In this document: piece by piece, positions 6,995-18,473 of the stretch
Layout of the letters: every line of letters begins with the position of its first letter
How positions within the stretch are numbered: the first letter of the stretch is position 1
Assembly (NCBI GenBank): GCA_011526565.1
Contig: WYBL01000072.1
Location: 1 to 35,089, forward strand
From: Acidobacteriota bacterium
Lineage (GTDB): Bacteria; Acidobacteriota; Vicinamibacteria; Fen-336
Direction: 5' to 3'
DNA: 35,089 nt
Made by a program: the position numbers and the translations under genes
The notes under the pieces: generated by a model
Seen by the model: the letters and a program-made list of their open reading frames with translations, nothing else
What the model was told of the DNA's origin: nothing
Database searches by the model: none

Positions 6995-8113
6995 ATGGCC
7001 CAGCAACAGGTTCGTATCTGCCCGGCCTGTGGTACCCGCAACAAGCCCGCGTGGGAGTTCTGCGTCAAGTGCGGGGAGTCGCTGGCCGATTCGCCACTGG
7101 TCTCGCCGGGCGTCCCGTCGTCGGCTTCCGCGTCGGCACAGCCGAGCGCAGGGGCGGGGTCGACGGTCGGCCTCGTCGTCGGTCTCGTCGCCTTGGCCCT
7201 CGTGGGTGCCTGGGCGGCCTCTCGCATCTCGCTGCCGCGCGACCAGGTGTCGCCGACCGCGTTCTCGACCGGCGGCGTGACCCAGCCGCCGCCCGCGCCC
7301 TCGAGCGTGGAGGCGGCGTCCGAACTGGACGAAGGGCTGACGCTGCTGCGCACCGGCCAGGTTGCGGAATCGCTCGAAAGGCTGAAGGCGGCGGCGGACG
7401 CGGACCCCACCGATCCCGAGGCCCAGTACGCGTACGGCCAGGCGCTGTGGGTCAGCGGCGACCGCGCGGGCGCCCTCGCGCGCTACCAGGAGGCGGCGCG
7501 CCTGGAGCCGCAGTCGGTTCGCTACAACGCCGACGCCGCCAAGGCTGCGTCGGCCCTCGGCCTGAGGGCCGACGCGATCGCGTCGTACCGGGCCCTGCTC
7601 GACGTCCAGCCCGACACCCCCGGAGCCCTGCGCGCGCTGGCCACGCTGGTCGCCGAAGGCGGGGACCAGCGCGAGGCGGCGGACCTGCTGACGCGCGCCG
7701 TCGAACTCGAGCCCGGGAGCGTCAAGCTCAACACCGATCTGGCCTACGCCCTGGAGAGGATCGGACGGGGCGCGGACGCGGCCGCGGCCTACCGCCGCGC
7801 TCTCGAGAGCGATCCGGCGGCCGAGGTGGCCCGGGCGCGTCTGGTCGAACTCGAGTGGAAGGCGGGCCGCGCCGATGCCGCGATGCAGTTGGTCAACGAG
7901 GGGCTGCGCGCCCAGCCGGAGCAACCGGGCCCCCACCGCTCGCTGGCGATCCTGCTCGAGCGGCAGGGGCAGCCGGTCGCGGCTGCTGCAGCCTACCGCG
8001 AGTACTGCCGGCTGGCCCCGAACGCCCCCGACGCCAAGGCCCTCGAACAGCGGGCGGCGGCGCTCGAGTCTTCGGCCGCGCCAGCGCCCGCGCCCGTCGA
8101 GGCGGCGTCGTGA
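6995..8113 (+). CDS. Zinc-ribbon, single-TM, TPR-repeat protein
   Basis: The 372-residue protein opens with a zinc ribbon (C9, C12, C23, C26, in CPAC and CVKC pairs), then a Ser/Ala-rich linker. One transmembrane helix follows at about 57-76, then a Pro-rich spacer and tetratricopeptide repeats from about residue 108 to 355 (recurring A-x-YAYGQAL, A-x-YRRAL and LAILLERQG patterns). The layout predicts a cytoplasmic ribbon and an external TPR domain that scaffolds protein contacts. No enzyme motif is visible. Its stop overlaps the ATG of the coiled-coil gene (TGATG), so the two are coupled. The role is unknown, possibly envelope assembly or a sensor partner of the regulator downstream. Confidence 0.8.
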   Translation: MAQQQVRICPACGTRNKPAWEFCVKCGESLADSPLVSPGVPSSASASAQPSAGAGSTVGLVVGLVALALVGAWAASRISLPRDQVSPTAFSTGGVTQPPPAPSSVEAASELDEGLTLLRTGQVAESLERLKAAADADPTDPEAQYAYGQALWVSGDRAGALARYQEAARLEPQSVRYNADAAKAASALGLRADAIASYRALLDVQPDTPGALRALATLVAEGGDQREAADLLTRAVELEPGSVKLNTDLAYALERIGRGADAAAAYRRALESDPAAEVARARLVELEWKAGRADAAMQLVNEGLRAQPEQPGPHRSLAILLERQGQPVAAAAAYREYCRLAPNAPDAKALEQRAAALESSAAPAPAPVEAAS

Positions 8114-8738
8114 TGCGGCGCCTGGCTCTCGTCGCCGCGCTGCTGCTGCTGGGCGGAGTCTCGTCGTTGCCCGCGCAGGAGCCGAGCCTTGCCGAACTGG
8201 CCGCGCGCGAGAAGGCCCGGCGCAAGGCGGCCAAGAAGGCGAATCCCGAGACGCGGACATTCACGGAGGAGGACCTCTCCTCGGCCAAGGGCGAGGGCGT
8301 CTCCAAGCCCGGTGCCGAACAGACGCCGACCGTGCAGACGCGCCCGATGGAACAGCTCACCACCGCTCCGCCGGAGCGGCGCGACGGCGGTCGCGAGGGC
8401 GGCGAGGGCGGCGAGGGTGGCGAAGGGGGGGAGCGCAACTCGGGACAGGACCGCGGCGGCTGGGTCCAGCGCGCCGCGGGACTGCGCGAGAAGATCGCCG
8501 CGGCCGAGGCGAAGGTGCCCGCCCTCGAGCGCCAGATCGAGGAACTGCGCCTCGACAACAACCCCAACGCTCCCGATCTGCTCGACCCGAACCGGCTCCA
8601 GAAGCGGGCGGCGGCGATCGAGGACCTGCGGCGCCAGGTCGAGACCGCGCGCGCGGAGGCCGAGCAGTTGCGCCGCGAGTACGCGGAACTCGAAGAGGCC
8701 GCGCGGCGGGCGGGCGTGCGCGACCTGGAGGGTCGCGA

Positions 8739-8742
<4 letters not shown>
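8113..8742 (+). CDS. Exported coiled-coil protein, unknown function
   Basis: The 209-residue protein starts with a clear signal peptide (MRRLALVAALLLLGGVSSLPAQ, likely cut after PAQ or close by). A charged Lys/Arg/Ala stretch follows, then a low-complexity Gly-Glu run (GGE repeated), and from about residue 118 to the end a helix with strong heptad character: AAEAKVPALERQIEEL and later RRQVETARAEAEQLRREY. I recognise no family. It sits between the TPR protein and the sigma-54 regulator with start/stop overlaps on both sides, so the three probably work together at the periplasmic side. A GTG directly before the ATG (8110) is an alternative start. Confidence 0.72.
8395..8433 (+). repeat. Nine-base tandem repeat and G7 run inside the coiled-coil gene
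   Basis: Four tandem copies of a GAG-GGC-GGC unit (the last degenerate) plus a final GAG encode a Glu-Gly-Gly run. The last copy contains seven consecutive G at 8425-8431. Such tracts are prone to slippage. Unit changes would keep the frame, whereas a change in the G run would break it. Confidence 0.8.
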
Positions 8743-11920
<3,178 letters not shown>

Positions 11921-11952
11921 GAACTTGCGGTACCTCCAGGCGAAAAGCCGGG

Positions 11953-11962
11953 TATCCTAGCA
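11953..11962. promoter_or_regulatory. Overlapping divergent -10 elements between typA and the GT4 gene
   Basis: The same ten bases read TATCCT on the plus strand (11953-11958) and TGCTAGGAT on the minus strand (11962-11954). The first would start the GT4 transcript near 11965, 8 bases before its GTG. The second would start typA near 11947. Two polymerases could not occupy the site together, so the promoters would compete. Confidence 0.5.
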
Positions 11963-11972
11963 CGTCCGCCCC

Positions 11973-13058
11973 GTGCGCCTGCTCCACGTCACTCCGTTCT
12001 ACGCGGACCCCGCCTTCGGCGGCATTGCGCGCGCGAGCCGCGCGCTGGCCCGCGCCCTCCGCGCCCGCGGCCACCTCGTCGCGGTCGTCACCGCCCGCCT
12101 GGCTCCGGGGGTGCCGCCGCTCGAGGAGGACGGCGGCGTACGCGTCGTCCGGCTGCCCGGCCCGCGCGCGGCGGTCGAGGCCCGGGTGCCGTGGCCGCGC
12201 GGCGTCGCCCGCGTGCTGGACGGGCTCGGCGGCTTCGACGTCGTGCACCTGCACGGCGTGCGCCATGGGCTGGCCGCCCCGGCCGCGGAGTTCGCAACCC
12301 GCTCCGGCGTGCCGCTGGTCGTGGAGGCGCACGGTACCTGGCCGCACCACGGGCAGCGCCGCCTCTCCAAGGGAGCCTTCGATGCCGTCTGGGGGCGCCG
12401 CGTGTGGCGGGCTGCCGCGGCGGCCATCGCCGTCAGCGAGGCGGAGGCCCGCGACCTGCCGCGGCCGGCCGCCGTCGTGCCCAACGGCGTCGAGCCGCTG
12501 GCGCTGCCTTCTCCGCTGCCCGAACGGGTCCCGGGCCGCCTGCTGTTCGTCGGCAACGGCGGAACGCAGAAGCGCGGCCGGCGCCTGGCGGCGCTGCTCG
12601 AGGCGCTGCCCCAGGCGAGCCTGGTCGCCGTCGGCCCGTTCGATGCCGCGTTCCGGGCCGGCTTCGCCCGCTTCGGCGGCCGCGTCCGCTTCGCGGGCGT
12701 GCTGTCCGGCGCCGAGCTGGCGGCGGAGTTCGCCACTGCGGCGTTGCTCGTTCACCCGTCCGTCGGCGAGGCCTTCGGCCTGGTGCCCTTCGAGGCGGCG
12801 TCGGTGGGCACCGGGGGGGTGGTCGCCGGCGGGCACGGCTGCGGCGAGTGGTTCGCGCGCGCCGGCGGCGCGGTCGTCCCGCCCGACGACGACGCGGCGC
12901 TGGTCCGCGCCGTCGCGGAGCGGCTCGCCGCGCCCGACCTTGCCTCCGCCGAAGCCACGCGCGTGAGCGCCTTCGCGGCAGCCGAGCTGACCTGGGAGGC
13001 CGCGGCGCGCGGCGTCGAGGCCGTGTACTCCGGCCTGGCCGGGCGCGCGGAGGCGTGA
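11973..13058 (+). CDS. Glycosyltransferase family 4
   Basis: The 361-residue GT-B enzyme starts RLLHVTPFYADPAFGGIA, with the glycine-rich loop typical of the family acceptor domain, and has FDVVHLHG, VVEAHGTW and AIAVSEAEA in the N-terminal half. The donor domain shows LLFVGNGGTQKRG and the retaining EX7E motif with E266 and E274 (GEAFGLVPFE). It should transfer a sugar from an NDP donor in the cytoplasm; neither sugar nor acceptor can be read. The GTG at 11973 is the only reasonable start, and no ribosome binding site precedes it. The stop overlaps the next GTG (GTGA). Confidence 0.88.
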   Translation: MRLLHVTPFYADPAFGGIARASRALARALRARGHLVAVVTARLAPGVPPLEEDGGVRVVRLPGPRAAVEARVPWPRGVARVLDGLGGFDVVHLHGVRHGLAAPAAEFATRSGVPLVVEAHGTWPHHGQRRLSKGAFDAVWGRRVWRAAAAAIAVSEAEARDLPRPAAVVPNGVEPLALPSPLPERVPGRLLFVGNGGTQKRGRRLAALLEALPQASLVAVGPFDAAFRAGFARFGGRVRFAGVLSGAELAAEFATAALLVHPSVGEAFGLVPFEAASVGTGGVVAGGHGCGEWFARAGGAVVPPDDDAALVRAVAERLAAPDLASAEATRVSAFAAAELTWEAAARGVEAVYSGLAGRAEA

Positions 13059-14086
13059 GCCCTCCGCGAGTCGTCGCCGTCGTCGTCAACCACGACGGTG
13101 GCCGCCTGGTGGAGGAGTCGGTCGCCAGCCTGCTGGCGCAACGCGACGTCGACCTCGAGGCCGTCGTCGTCGACAACGCCTCGCGCGACGGGTCCCCGCA
13201 GCGGCTCTCCGGTCGCTTCGGCCCTGCCGTTCGCGTGATGCACGCACCGGGCAACGTCGGCTTCGGCGCCGGCTGCAACCTCGGCGTTCGCGCGAGCGAC
13301 GCGCCGTGGGTACTGCTGCTCAACCCCGACGCCCGGGCAGAGCCGGACCTGGCCGCGCGGCTCGTCGCCCGGGCCGAGGCCGATCCGCGCGTGGGCATGG
13401 TCGCTCCCAAGGTGTTGCTGGACGACGGCACGCAGCCGCCGCGGATCGACACCTGCGGCCACCTGCTCTACCCCGACGGCCTCAACCGCGGCCGCGGCCG
13501 GCTGGAGCCCGATCGCGGCCAGTACGACGCCCTGACCGAGGCGCTGTTCCCGAGCGGCGCGGCGGCGCTGTTCCGGCGCTCGGCGCTCGACGAGGCGGGC
13601 GGCTTCGACGAGAGCTACTTCCTCTACGGCGACGACACCGAGCTGGGGCTGCGCCTGCGCCTGCTCGGCTGGGACTGCGGCTTCGAGCCCCGGGCGATCG
13701 CGTGGCACCACTATTCGCAGTCGGTCGGCGCGTGGTCCGAGCTCAAGGCGTACCACGTCGAGCGCAACCGCGTGCTCGTGCTGCTGACGCTGCTGCCGTG
13801 GTCGTGGGTGCTGGCGAGTCCCGCCTGGACCGCGCTGCGGCTGGGGCTGATGGCCTGGGGCGCGGTCACCGGCCGGGGCGCCGCCGCTCGCCTCGGCGAG
13901 AGCCGCTCGCTGCTGGCGCTGCCGCGGGCCGCGCTGCGCGCCTGGCGCGACGCGGCGCGGCGCGCACCGGCGGCGCTGCGGGCGCGTCGCCGCGTGCTGC
14001 GTGGAGCCCGCATCTCCGCTCGGGAGTGGAGCGCGCTCCTCGCGCGCCACCGGCTGGGGGCGCGCGAGGTCTCGCTCACGGACTGA
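13055..14086 (+). CDS. Glycosyltransferase family 2 (rhamnosyltransferase-like)
   Basis: The 343-residue protein begins VVAVVVNHDGGRLVEESV. It contains VVVDNASRDGS, a GNVGFGAGCNLGV segment, the donor-binding NPDA, and GGFDESYFLYGDDTELGLRL with the acidic acceptor motif. This set is characteristic of WbbL/RfbF-like inverting GT2 enzymes that add deoxysugars such as rhamnose to surface glycans. The C-terminal region has a hydrophobic stretch (LVLLTLLPWSWVLA) and a very basic tail, suggesting membrane association. GTG at 13055 overlaps the preceding stop by 4 bases. The 3' end overlaps the convergent TMTC-like gene by 11 bases. Confidence 0.9.
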   Translation: MSPPRVVAVVVNHDGGRLVEESVASLLAQRDVDLEAVVVDNASRDGSPQRLSGRFGPAVRVMHAPGNVGFGAGCNLGVRASDAPWVLLLNPDARAEPDLAARLVARAEADPRVGMVAPKVLLDDGTQPPRIDTCGHLLYPDGLNRGRGRLEPDRGQYDALTEALFPSGAAALFRRSALDEAGGFDESYFLYGDDTELGLRLRLLGWDCGFEPRAIAWHHYSQSVGAWSELKAYHVERNRVLVLLTLLPWSWVLASPAWTALRLGLMAWGAVTGRGAAARLGESRSLLALPRAALRAWRDAARRAPAALRARRRVLRGARISAREWSALLARHRLGAREVSLTD

Positions 14087-15782
14087 GTCGCGCCCGGCGC
14101 GCGGCCAGTTCTCCGCGCAGCGCCTCGAGCTGGACCTGCAACTCGTCGCTGAGCCGCAGCCCCGCCGCCCTGCCGAGCCGCGCTTCCGCCGCCGCGAGCT
14201 CGCCGCGAGCAATGTGGATTCGGGCCAGGTTGAGCAGGGCCTGGGGCACGGGCGGCGTCAGTTCGCCGGCACGCTCGAAGCTGGCCTGCGCGAGGTCGAG
14301 GTGGCCCGCCTGGGCCTGGAGCACGCCCAGGTTGTAGGCGACGTGCGGATCGTCGGCCGAGAGTTGGGCCGCCCGCTGCGCGGGCGCGAGGGCCTCGGCG
14401 TAGCGTCCCTGGGCAGCCAGCGCCGAGGCCAGGTTGGACCACCCGCGGGCATCGTCCGGCGCGAGTTCCGTCAGGCGGCCGAAGTGGCGCGTCGCACTCT
14501 CCGGGTCGCCGGCCTGCAGGCGGGCGAGGCCGGCACCGAGCCTCACTTCGGGCAGGTCCGGGTTGCGGGCGACCGCAGCGGCCCAGGCGGAGTCCGCCGT
14601 GGCGAGGGTCGACTGCTCGGCAAGCGAGCGGGCGGCCATCACCACCAGCGCCGCTGCCGCCAGGGGGGTGCGGCTCGCGGGTGCGAGGGCGCCCGCCACC
14701 ACCCAGGCGGCGCCGAAGCCCCCTGCGTAGGCGCGGTGATCGACGGCGAGTTCGCGCAGCGGGACCAGGCTGGACGAGGGCGCCAGCCCGGCCGCCATCC
14801 ACGCCGCCGCGAACGCGAGTCGAGTCCGCGGACGCCGCGCGACGAAGGCCAGCAACGCGAGCAGCAGCAGGGCCAGGGCGAGCGAACGCGGCTCGGGGGG
14901 CCAGGCGAAGGGCGGTGTGCCGCGGTGGAAGGCCGGGTCGAGCGGCACGAGCGAGCGCAGCAGGTAGGCCGGGAACTCGAGCGCCTGCGTCGGCAACCAC
15001 ACTTCGTACGGCCACGCCGGCGCCGGCAGCCACGTGCCCACCATGGCGCGCCGTGCGCACAGCCCTGCGAGAGGCAGCGCCAGGAACGGCGCGTGGACCC
15101 GCCAGCGCGCGGCCACGGCGCGCAGACGGCCGCCTGCCGGGCCATGCAGGTCGAGCAGCACGAGCAGCAGCGGGAACGCCGCGGCCTCCTCCTTGGTGAG
15201 GTGAGCCAGCAGCAGCAGCAGCCACGCCGCAGCCCGCCGCCTGGGCCGGGACGTCTCCAACTCGCGCACCGCGACGGCCAGGAACGCGAAACCCAGGAAG
15301 GCGCACAGGCCGGTCGAACGGCTGGCCACGTAGGCGACCGTCTCGGCGGCCATCGGCGTCACTGCGAAGAACAGCCCGGCCAGCAGCGCCTGACGGGGCG
15401 CCAGGGGCTCGCCACGGACCTGGGCCAGCCACGACACGAGCTGCGCGACGAGGCCTGCCGTCGCCGCGTGCAGCACGACGTTGACCAGCCGGAAGGCCCA
15501 TGCTTCGATGCCGCCTCCGAGCAGGGCGCTGGCGACCCACGACAGCGTCAGCAGGGGCCGGGCGGGGTCGAACGTCACCAGCGCCGCGAGGTTGCCCGGG
15601 TCCTGGAGCACGGGGTTCTGGACGACCATCGGGATGTCGTCGTAGAGGAACTCCCCGCGCAACGAGGGCAGCCACAGCAGCAGGCCCGCGGCGACCGCAG
15701 CGGGCGCTGCCGCCCGCGCGACGCCCACCCCGGGCGGGCTCGGCTTCAGCTCTGCGGCCTTCTCGTGCCGACGCCGGGACAT
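14076..15782 (-). CDS. TMTC-like polytopic membrane protein with C-terminal TPRs
   Basis: The 568-residue protein has about ten hydrophobic helices in the first two thirds and tetratricopeptide repeats from roughly residue 420. Signatures of the bacterial TMTC/PMT-like family are visible: FLYDD in the first external loop (the acidic pair thought to be catalytic), RPLLTLSW, TPMAAETVAYVASRSTGL, and LTKEEAAAFPLLL. Relatives are thought to transfer mannose from polyprenyl-phosphate mannose to proteins or lipids across the membrane. The polyprenyl-phosphate sugar synthase homologue two genes upstream fits as its donor supplier. It follows the nucleotidyltransferase gene by 4 bases. Confidence 0.85.
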   Translation of the reverse strand: MSRRRHEKAAELKPSPPGVGVARAAAPAAVAAGLLLWLPSLRGEFLYDDIPMVVQNPVLQDPGNLAALVTFDPARPLLTLSWVASALLGGGIEAWAFRLVNVVLHAATAGLVAQLVSWLAQVRGEPLAPRQALLAGLFFAVTPMAAETVAYVASRSTGLCAFLGFAFLAVAVRELETSRPRRRAAAWLLLLLAHLTKEEAAAFPLLLVLLDLHGPAGGRLRAVAARWRVHAPFLALPLAGLCARRAMVGTWLPAPAWPYEVWLPTQALEFPAYLLRSLVPLDPAFHRGTPPFAWPPEPRSLALALLLLALLAFVARRPRTRLAFAAAWMAAGLAPSSSLVPLRELAVDHRAYAGGFGAAWVVAGALAPASRTPLAAAALVVMAARSLAEQSTLATADSAWAAAVARNPDLPEVRLGAGLARLQAGDPESATRHFGRLTELAPDDARGWSNLASALAAQGRYAEALAPAQRAAQLSADDPHVAYNLGVLQAQAGHLDLAQASFERAGELTPPVPQALLNLARIHIARGELAAAEARLGRAAGLRLSDELQVQLEALRGELAARRARLSP

Positions 15783-15786
15783 CGCC

Positions 15787-16350
15787 TCAGGTCTCCAGCG
15801 CGGCCAGGTCGGCAGGCGTGTCGACGCCGCGCAGGCAGCCTGGACCCGCTGCGACTTCGACGACGGACCCCGCGCGCAGCACGGCCCGCGCTCCCAATTC
15901 GGGAGGTGCCTCGCGCAGCCCTGCGAAGCGCGCGCGGCCGAACCCTCCGGGGTGTCCGCGGCGGCCAGCGTGGACCGGCACCACGAGTTCGGCGCCCGCG
16001 GCCAGCGCGGCGCACACGGCGTCGATCGTCTCCGGCTCGATCACAGGATGGTCGACGGGGTAGAGCAGCACGGCGTCGGCTGCCGCCGACTCGGCCGCGG
16101 CGAGGCCGCAGAGCACCGAGGACAACATCCCGTCCTCCCAGCGCGGGTTCACGGCCCAGCGCACCGCAGCTTCGTCCGCGGCGGCCGCCCGCCGCGCGCG
16201 GCCCGCCTCACAACCGAGGACGGCGATCCGCAGTGCGATCGAGGGTCGCGCGCAGTTCACGAGTGCGTGTGCGAGCAGGCTGCGGCCGCGCCACTCGACG
16301 AGGGCCTTGGGGCCCCCCATGCGGCGGCCGGCGCCCGCCGCGAGGATCAC
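15787..16350 (-). CDS. MobA-like / NTP transferase domain protein
   Basis: The 187-residue protein carries the nucleotidyltransferase signature LAAGAGRRMGGPKAL at its N-terminus, then GMLSSVLCGL and the metal-binding PVDHP. It resembles MocA/MobA enzymes that attach a nucleotide to molybdopterin, and small sugar-phosphate nucleotidyltransferases; glycosyltransferase neighbours leave both open. The only conventional start is the GTG at 16350, which leaves no room for the residues that normally precede ILAAG. CTG at 16365 would add MRIAA and has GGGAG about 7 bases upstream, so it may be the true start. It is the third gene of the aroB operon. Confidence 0.8.
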   Translation of the reverse strand: MILAAGAGRRMGGPKALVEWRGRSLLAHALVNCARPSIALRIAVLGCEAGRARRAAAADEAAVRWAVNPRWEDGMLSSVLCGLAAAESAAADAVLLYPVDHPVIEPETIDAVCAALAAGAELVVPVHAGRRGHPGGFGRARFAGLREAPPELGARAVLRAGSVVEVAAGPGCLRGVDTPADLAALET

Positions 16351-16380
16351 GGCTGCGATCCGCAGCGCAGGCTCCCGGAC

Positions 16381-17358
16381 TCAGCGCCGGGGCGGCTCGA
16401 GGCCCAGCCGCTGGCGCACGACGTAGAGCGGGCGGCCGCGGACCTCGTCGTAGATGCGGCCGACGTAGTCGCCGAGCAGGCCGAGGCAGACGAGCGTCGT
16501 GCCGGCGAGCAGCAGTTGCCCGCACAGCAGCGCCGTCGCGGCGCCAGCTCCGGCCCCGAGGCCGAGCAGCAGCAGGCCGGCCGCGGGGATCGCGACGGCG
16601 AGGGCCAGCAGGCCGAGTACGAGGGCGAGCCGCAGCGGCGCGACCGAGAACGCCGTGAGCCCGTCCCACGACAGCCGGAACATGCGCCAGAACGGGAACT
16701 TGGTGGATCCCGCGGCGCGGCCGGGTCGCTCGAAGTCGACCGTCGCCTGGCGGAAGCCGAGCCACGAGACCAGCCCGCGCACCAGGCGGTGGCGCTCGCG
16801 CATCCCGCACAGCGCCTCGACGACGGGGCGCGCCATCAGCCGGAACTCGCCGACCTCCGGCGTCGGCGGCCGGTCGGCGAGCACCGCCATCACCTTGTAG
16901 TACGCCGTCGCCGTCAGCTTCTTGAAGGCCGTCTCGCCCTGCCGCGCGCTGCGCCGGGCGTGCACGACGTCCCAGCCCTCGCGGTAGAGGGCGACCAGCT
17001 TCGGCACCAGTTCCGGCGGGTCCTGCAGGTCGGCGTCCATCACCACGATGGCGTCGCCGCTCGCGTGGTCGAGGCCGGCCGTGATCGCCGCGGGGTGGCC
17101 GAAGTTGCGCGAGAAGTCGAGCCCGCGGAAGCGCGGGTCGGCGCGCGCCGCGGCGACGATCAGCGGCCACGAGCCGTCGCCGCTGCCGTCGTTGACCAGG
17201 ATCGCCTCGCTGCCCGCGGCGCAGCCGTCGAGCAGCCCGCGCAGCCGCTCCAGCAGCAGCGGCAACACCTCCTGCTCGTTGTAGATGGGCACCACGAGCG
17301 AGACCCGCGGCTCGTCCCGCCCGTCCTCCGGCCCGGGTGCGATCGCCACGGCGGTCAC
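16381..17358 (-). CDS. Glycosyltransferase family 2 with two C-terminal TM helices (GtrB/CsbB-like)
   Basis: The 325-residue protein has a GT-A domain starting VSLVVPIYNEQEVLP, then ILVNDGSGDGSW, LDFSRNFGHPAAITAGLDHA, and the metal-binding VMDADLQDPPELV. The loop GEFRLMARPVVEAL is typical of the GtrB/CsbB group. Two strongly hydrophobic helices follow (about 235-300) before the conserved end DYVGRIYDEVRGRPLYVV. These enzymes charge undecaprenyl phosphate with a sugar for flipping and use outside the cytoplasm. GTG at 17358 overlaps the aroB stop as GTGA. Supplying the TMTC-like protein downstream is a reasonable inference. Confidence 0.92.
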   Translation of the reverse strand: MTAVAIAPGPEDGRDEPRVSLVVPIYNEQEVLPLLLERLRGLLDGCAAGSEAILVNDGSGDGSWPLIVAAARADPRFRGLDFSRNFGHPAAITAGLDHASGDAIVVMDADLQDPPELVPKLVALYREGWDVVHARRSARQGETAFKKLTATAYYKVMAVLADRPPTPEVGEFRLMARPVVEALCGMRERHRLVRGLVSWLGFRQATVDFERPGRAAGSTKFPFWRMFRLSWDGLTAFSVAPLRLALVLGLLALAVAIPAAGLLLLGLGAGAGAATALLCGQLLLAGTTLVCLGLLGDYVGRIYDEVRGRPLYVVRQRLGLEPPRR

Positions 17359-18455
17359 GCCCGCCGCGCCTCGCGCGCCGCCATCACCCGCAGCGCGGCG
17401 CGGATCTCGGCGCGGCCGACGTCGCTGCGCAGCACGACGCGGCCGATCGCCGCCGGCAGCACCCAGGTGACGCTGCCCGCGCGGGCCTTCTTGTCGAGTG
17501 CCACCGCCGCGAGCAGCCTGCCGGGGTCGAGGTCGGACACCCGCGGTCGCGGGCCCAGCGCGTCGACGGCGCGGGCGATCGCGTCGAAGCCGCGGGCGGC
17601 GATCAGGTTCTTTCTGTGGGCGATCCAGGCCGCCCCGATCAGGCCCCAGCCGACGGCCTCGCCGTGGGTGAAGCGGCGGAAGCAGGTGACGGACTCGAGG
17701 GCGTGGCCCAGCGTGTGGCCCAGGTTCAGCACGCGACGCAGGTCGCCCTCGCGCTCGTCGCGCTCGACGATCGCCGCCTTGACGCGGACGGCGTCGGCGA
17801 TCGCGTTCTCGAGCGCGATGCGGTCCCAGCCGACCAGCCGCGGCGGCGCCTCGGCCAGCGCGCCGAACAGGTCGCGATCCGCCAGCAGCGCGCACTTGAG
17901 GATCTCGTAGGCGCCGCTCTGGCGCTCGCGCGGCGGCAGGGTGTCGAGGAGGTCGGGGTCGGCGACCACCGCCCGCGGCTGGTGGAAGGCGCCGATCGCG
18001 TTCTTGGCGGCGGGGTGGTTGATCGCGCACTTGCCGCCGACGCTGCTGTCGACCATCGACAAGAGCGTGGTGGGAATCGCGATCCAGTCGAGGCCGCGGT
18101 TCCAGGTCGCGGCGGCCAGCCCTGCCACGTCGGAGGCGGCACCGCCACCCAGCGCGACCACCAGGCCGTCGCGGCCGATCCGGGCCTCGTGGAGCGCCTG
18201 CCACAGCGACTCCAGCGTCGCCGTCGTCTTGGCCGGCTCGCCGTCGGGCACGAACGCGCGGTGCAGCGGGCGGCCCACCGCCCGCAGCGCCGGCTCGAGG
18301 CGGTGGCCGTGCAGCGCCCACACCTTGCGGGTGGTGACGAGCAGGGTGGGGCGCCGGGCGAAGGGAGTGAGCAGGCCGCCCAGTAGCCGCGAGGCGCCGT
18401 GGCCGATGCTGACCGCGTAGCGCCGCGCGCCCAGTTCGACCGGGACCTCGATCAT
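17355..18455 (-). CDS. aroB: 3-dehydroquinate synthase
   Basis: The 366-residue protein matches AroB in length and motifs: LVVALGGGAASDVAGLAAAT for NAD binding, IPTTLLSMVDSSVGGK, a Lys/Asn-rich substrate loop (INHPAAKNAIGAFHQP), and metal ligands in YEILK, NLGHTLGHALE and THGEAVGWG. It converts DAHP to 3-dehydroquinate in the shikimate pathway. The ATG at 18455 fits the family N-terminus. A start at 18473 would overlap the promoter element and add six unrelated residues. TGATATGCT lies 8 bases before the ATG, so this gene can have its own nearly leaderless transcript despite following the coiled-coil gene by 18 bases. No other shikimate gene is in the window. Confidence 0.96.
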   Translation of the reverse strand: MIEVPVELGARRYAVSIGHGASRLLGGLLTPFARRPTLLVTTRKVWALHGHRLEPALRAVGRPLHRAFVPDGEPAKTTATLESLWQALHEARIGRDGLVVALGGGAASDVAGLAAATWNRGLDWIAIPTTLLSMVDSSVGGKCAINHPAAKNAIGAFHQPRAVVADPDLLDTLPPRERQSGAYEILKCALLADRDLFGALAEAPPRLVGWDRIALENAIADAVRVKAAIVERDEREGDLRRVLNLGHTLGHALESVTCFRRFTHGEAVGWGLIGAAWIAHRKNLIAARGFDAIARAVDALGPRPRVSDLDPGRLLAAVALDKKARAGSVTWVLPAAIGRVVLRSDVGRAEIRAALRVMAAREARRA

Positions 18456-18463
18456 GGCGGCGC

Positions 18464-18472
18464 AGCATATCA
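18464..18472 (-). promoter_or_regulatory. Extended -10 element 8 bases before aroB
   Basis: TGATATGCT on the minus strand is a good extended -10. Its last T lies 8 bases from the ATG at 18455, so transcription would begin about 2 bases before the start codon. It sits between the coiled-coil gene stop and aroB. No -35 match is seen. Confidence 0.5.
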
Positions 18473-18473
18473 C

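Noticed and set aside
8395..8433. Tandem repeat as a CRISPR-like array
   Set aside because: Units are 9 bases without spacers, in frame within a coding sequence.
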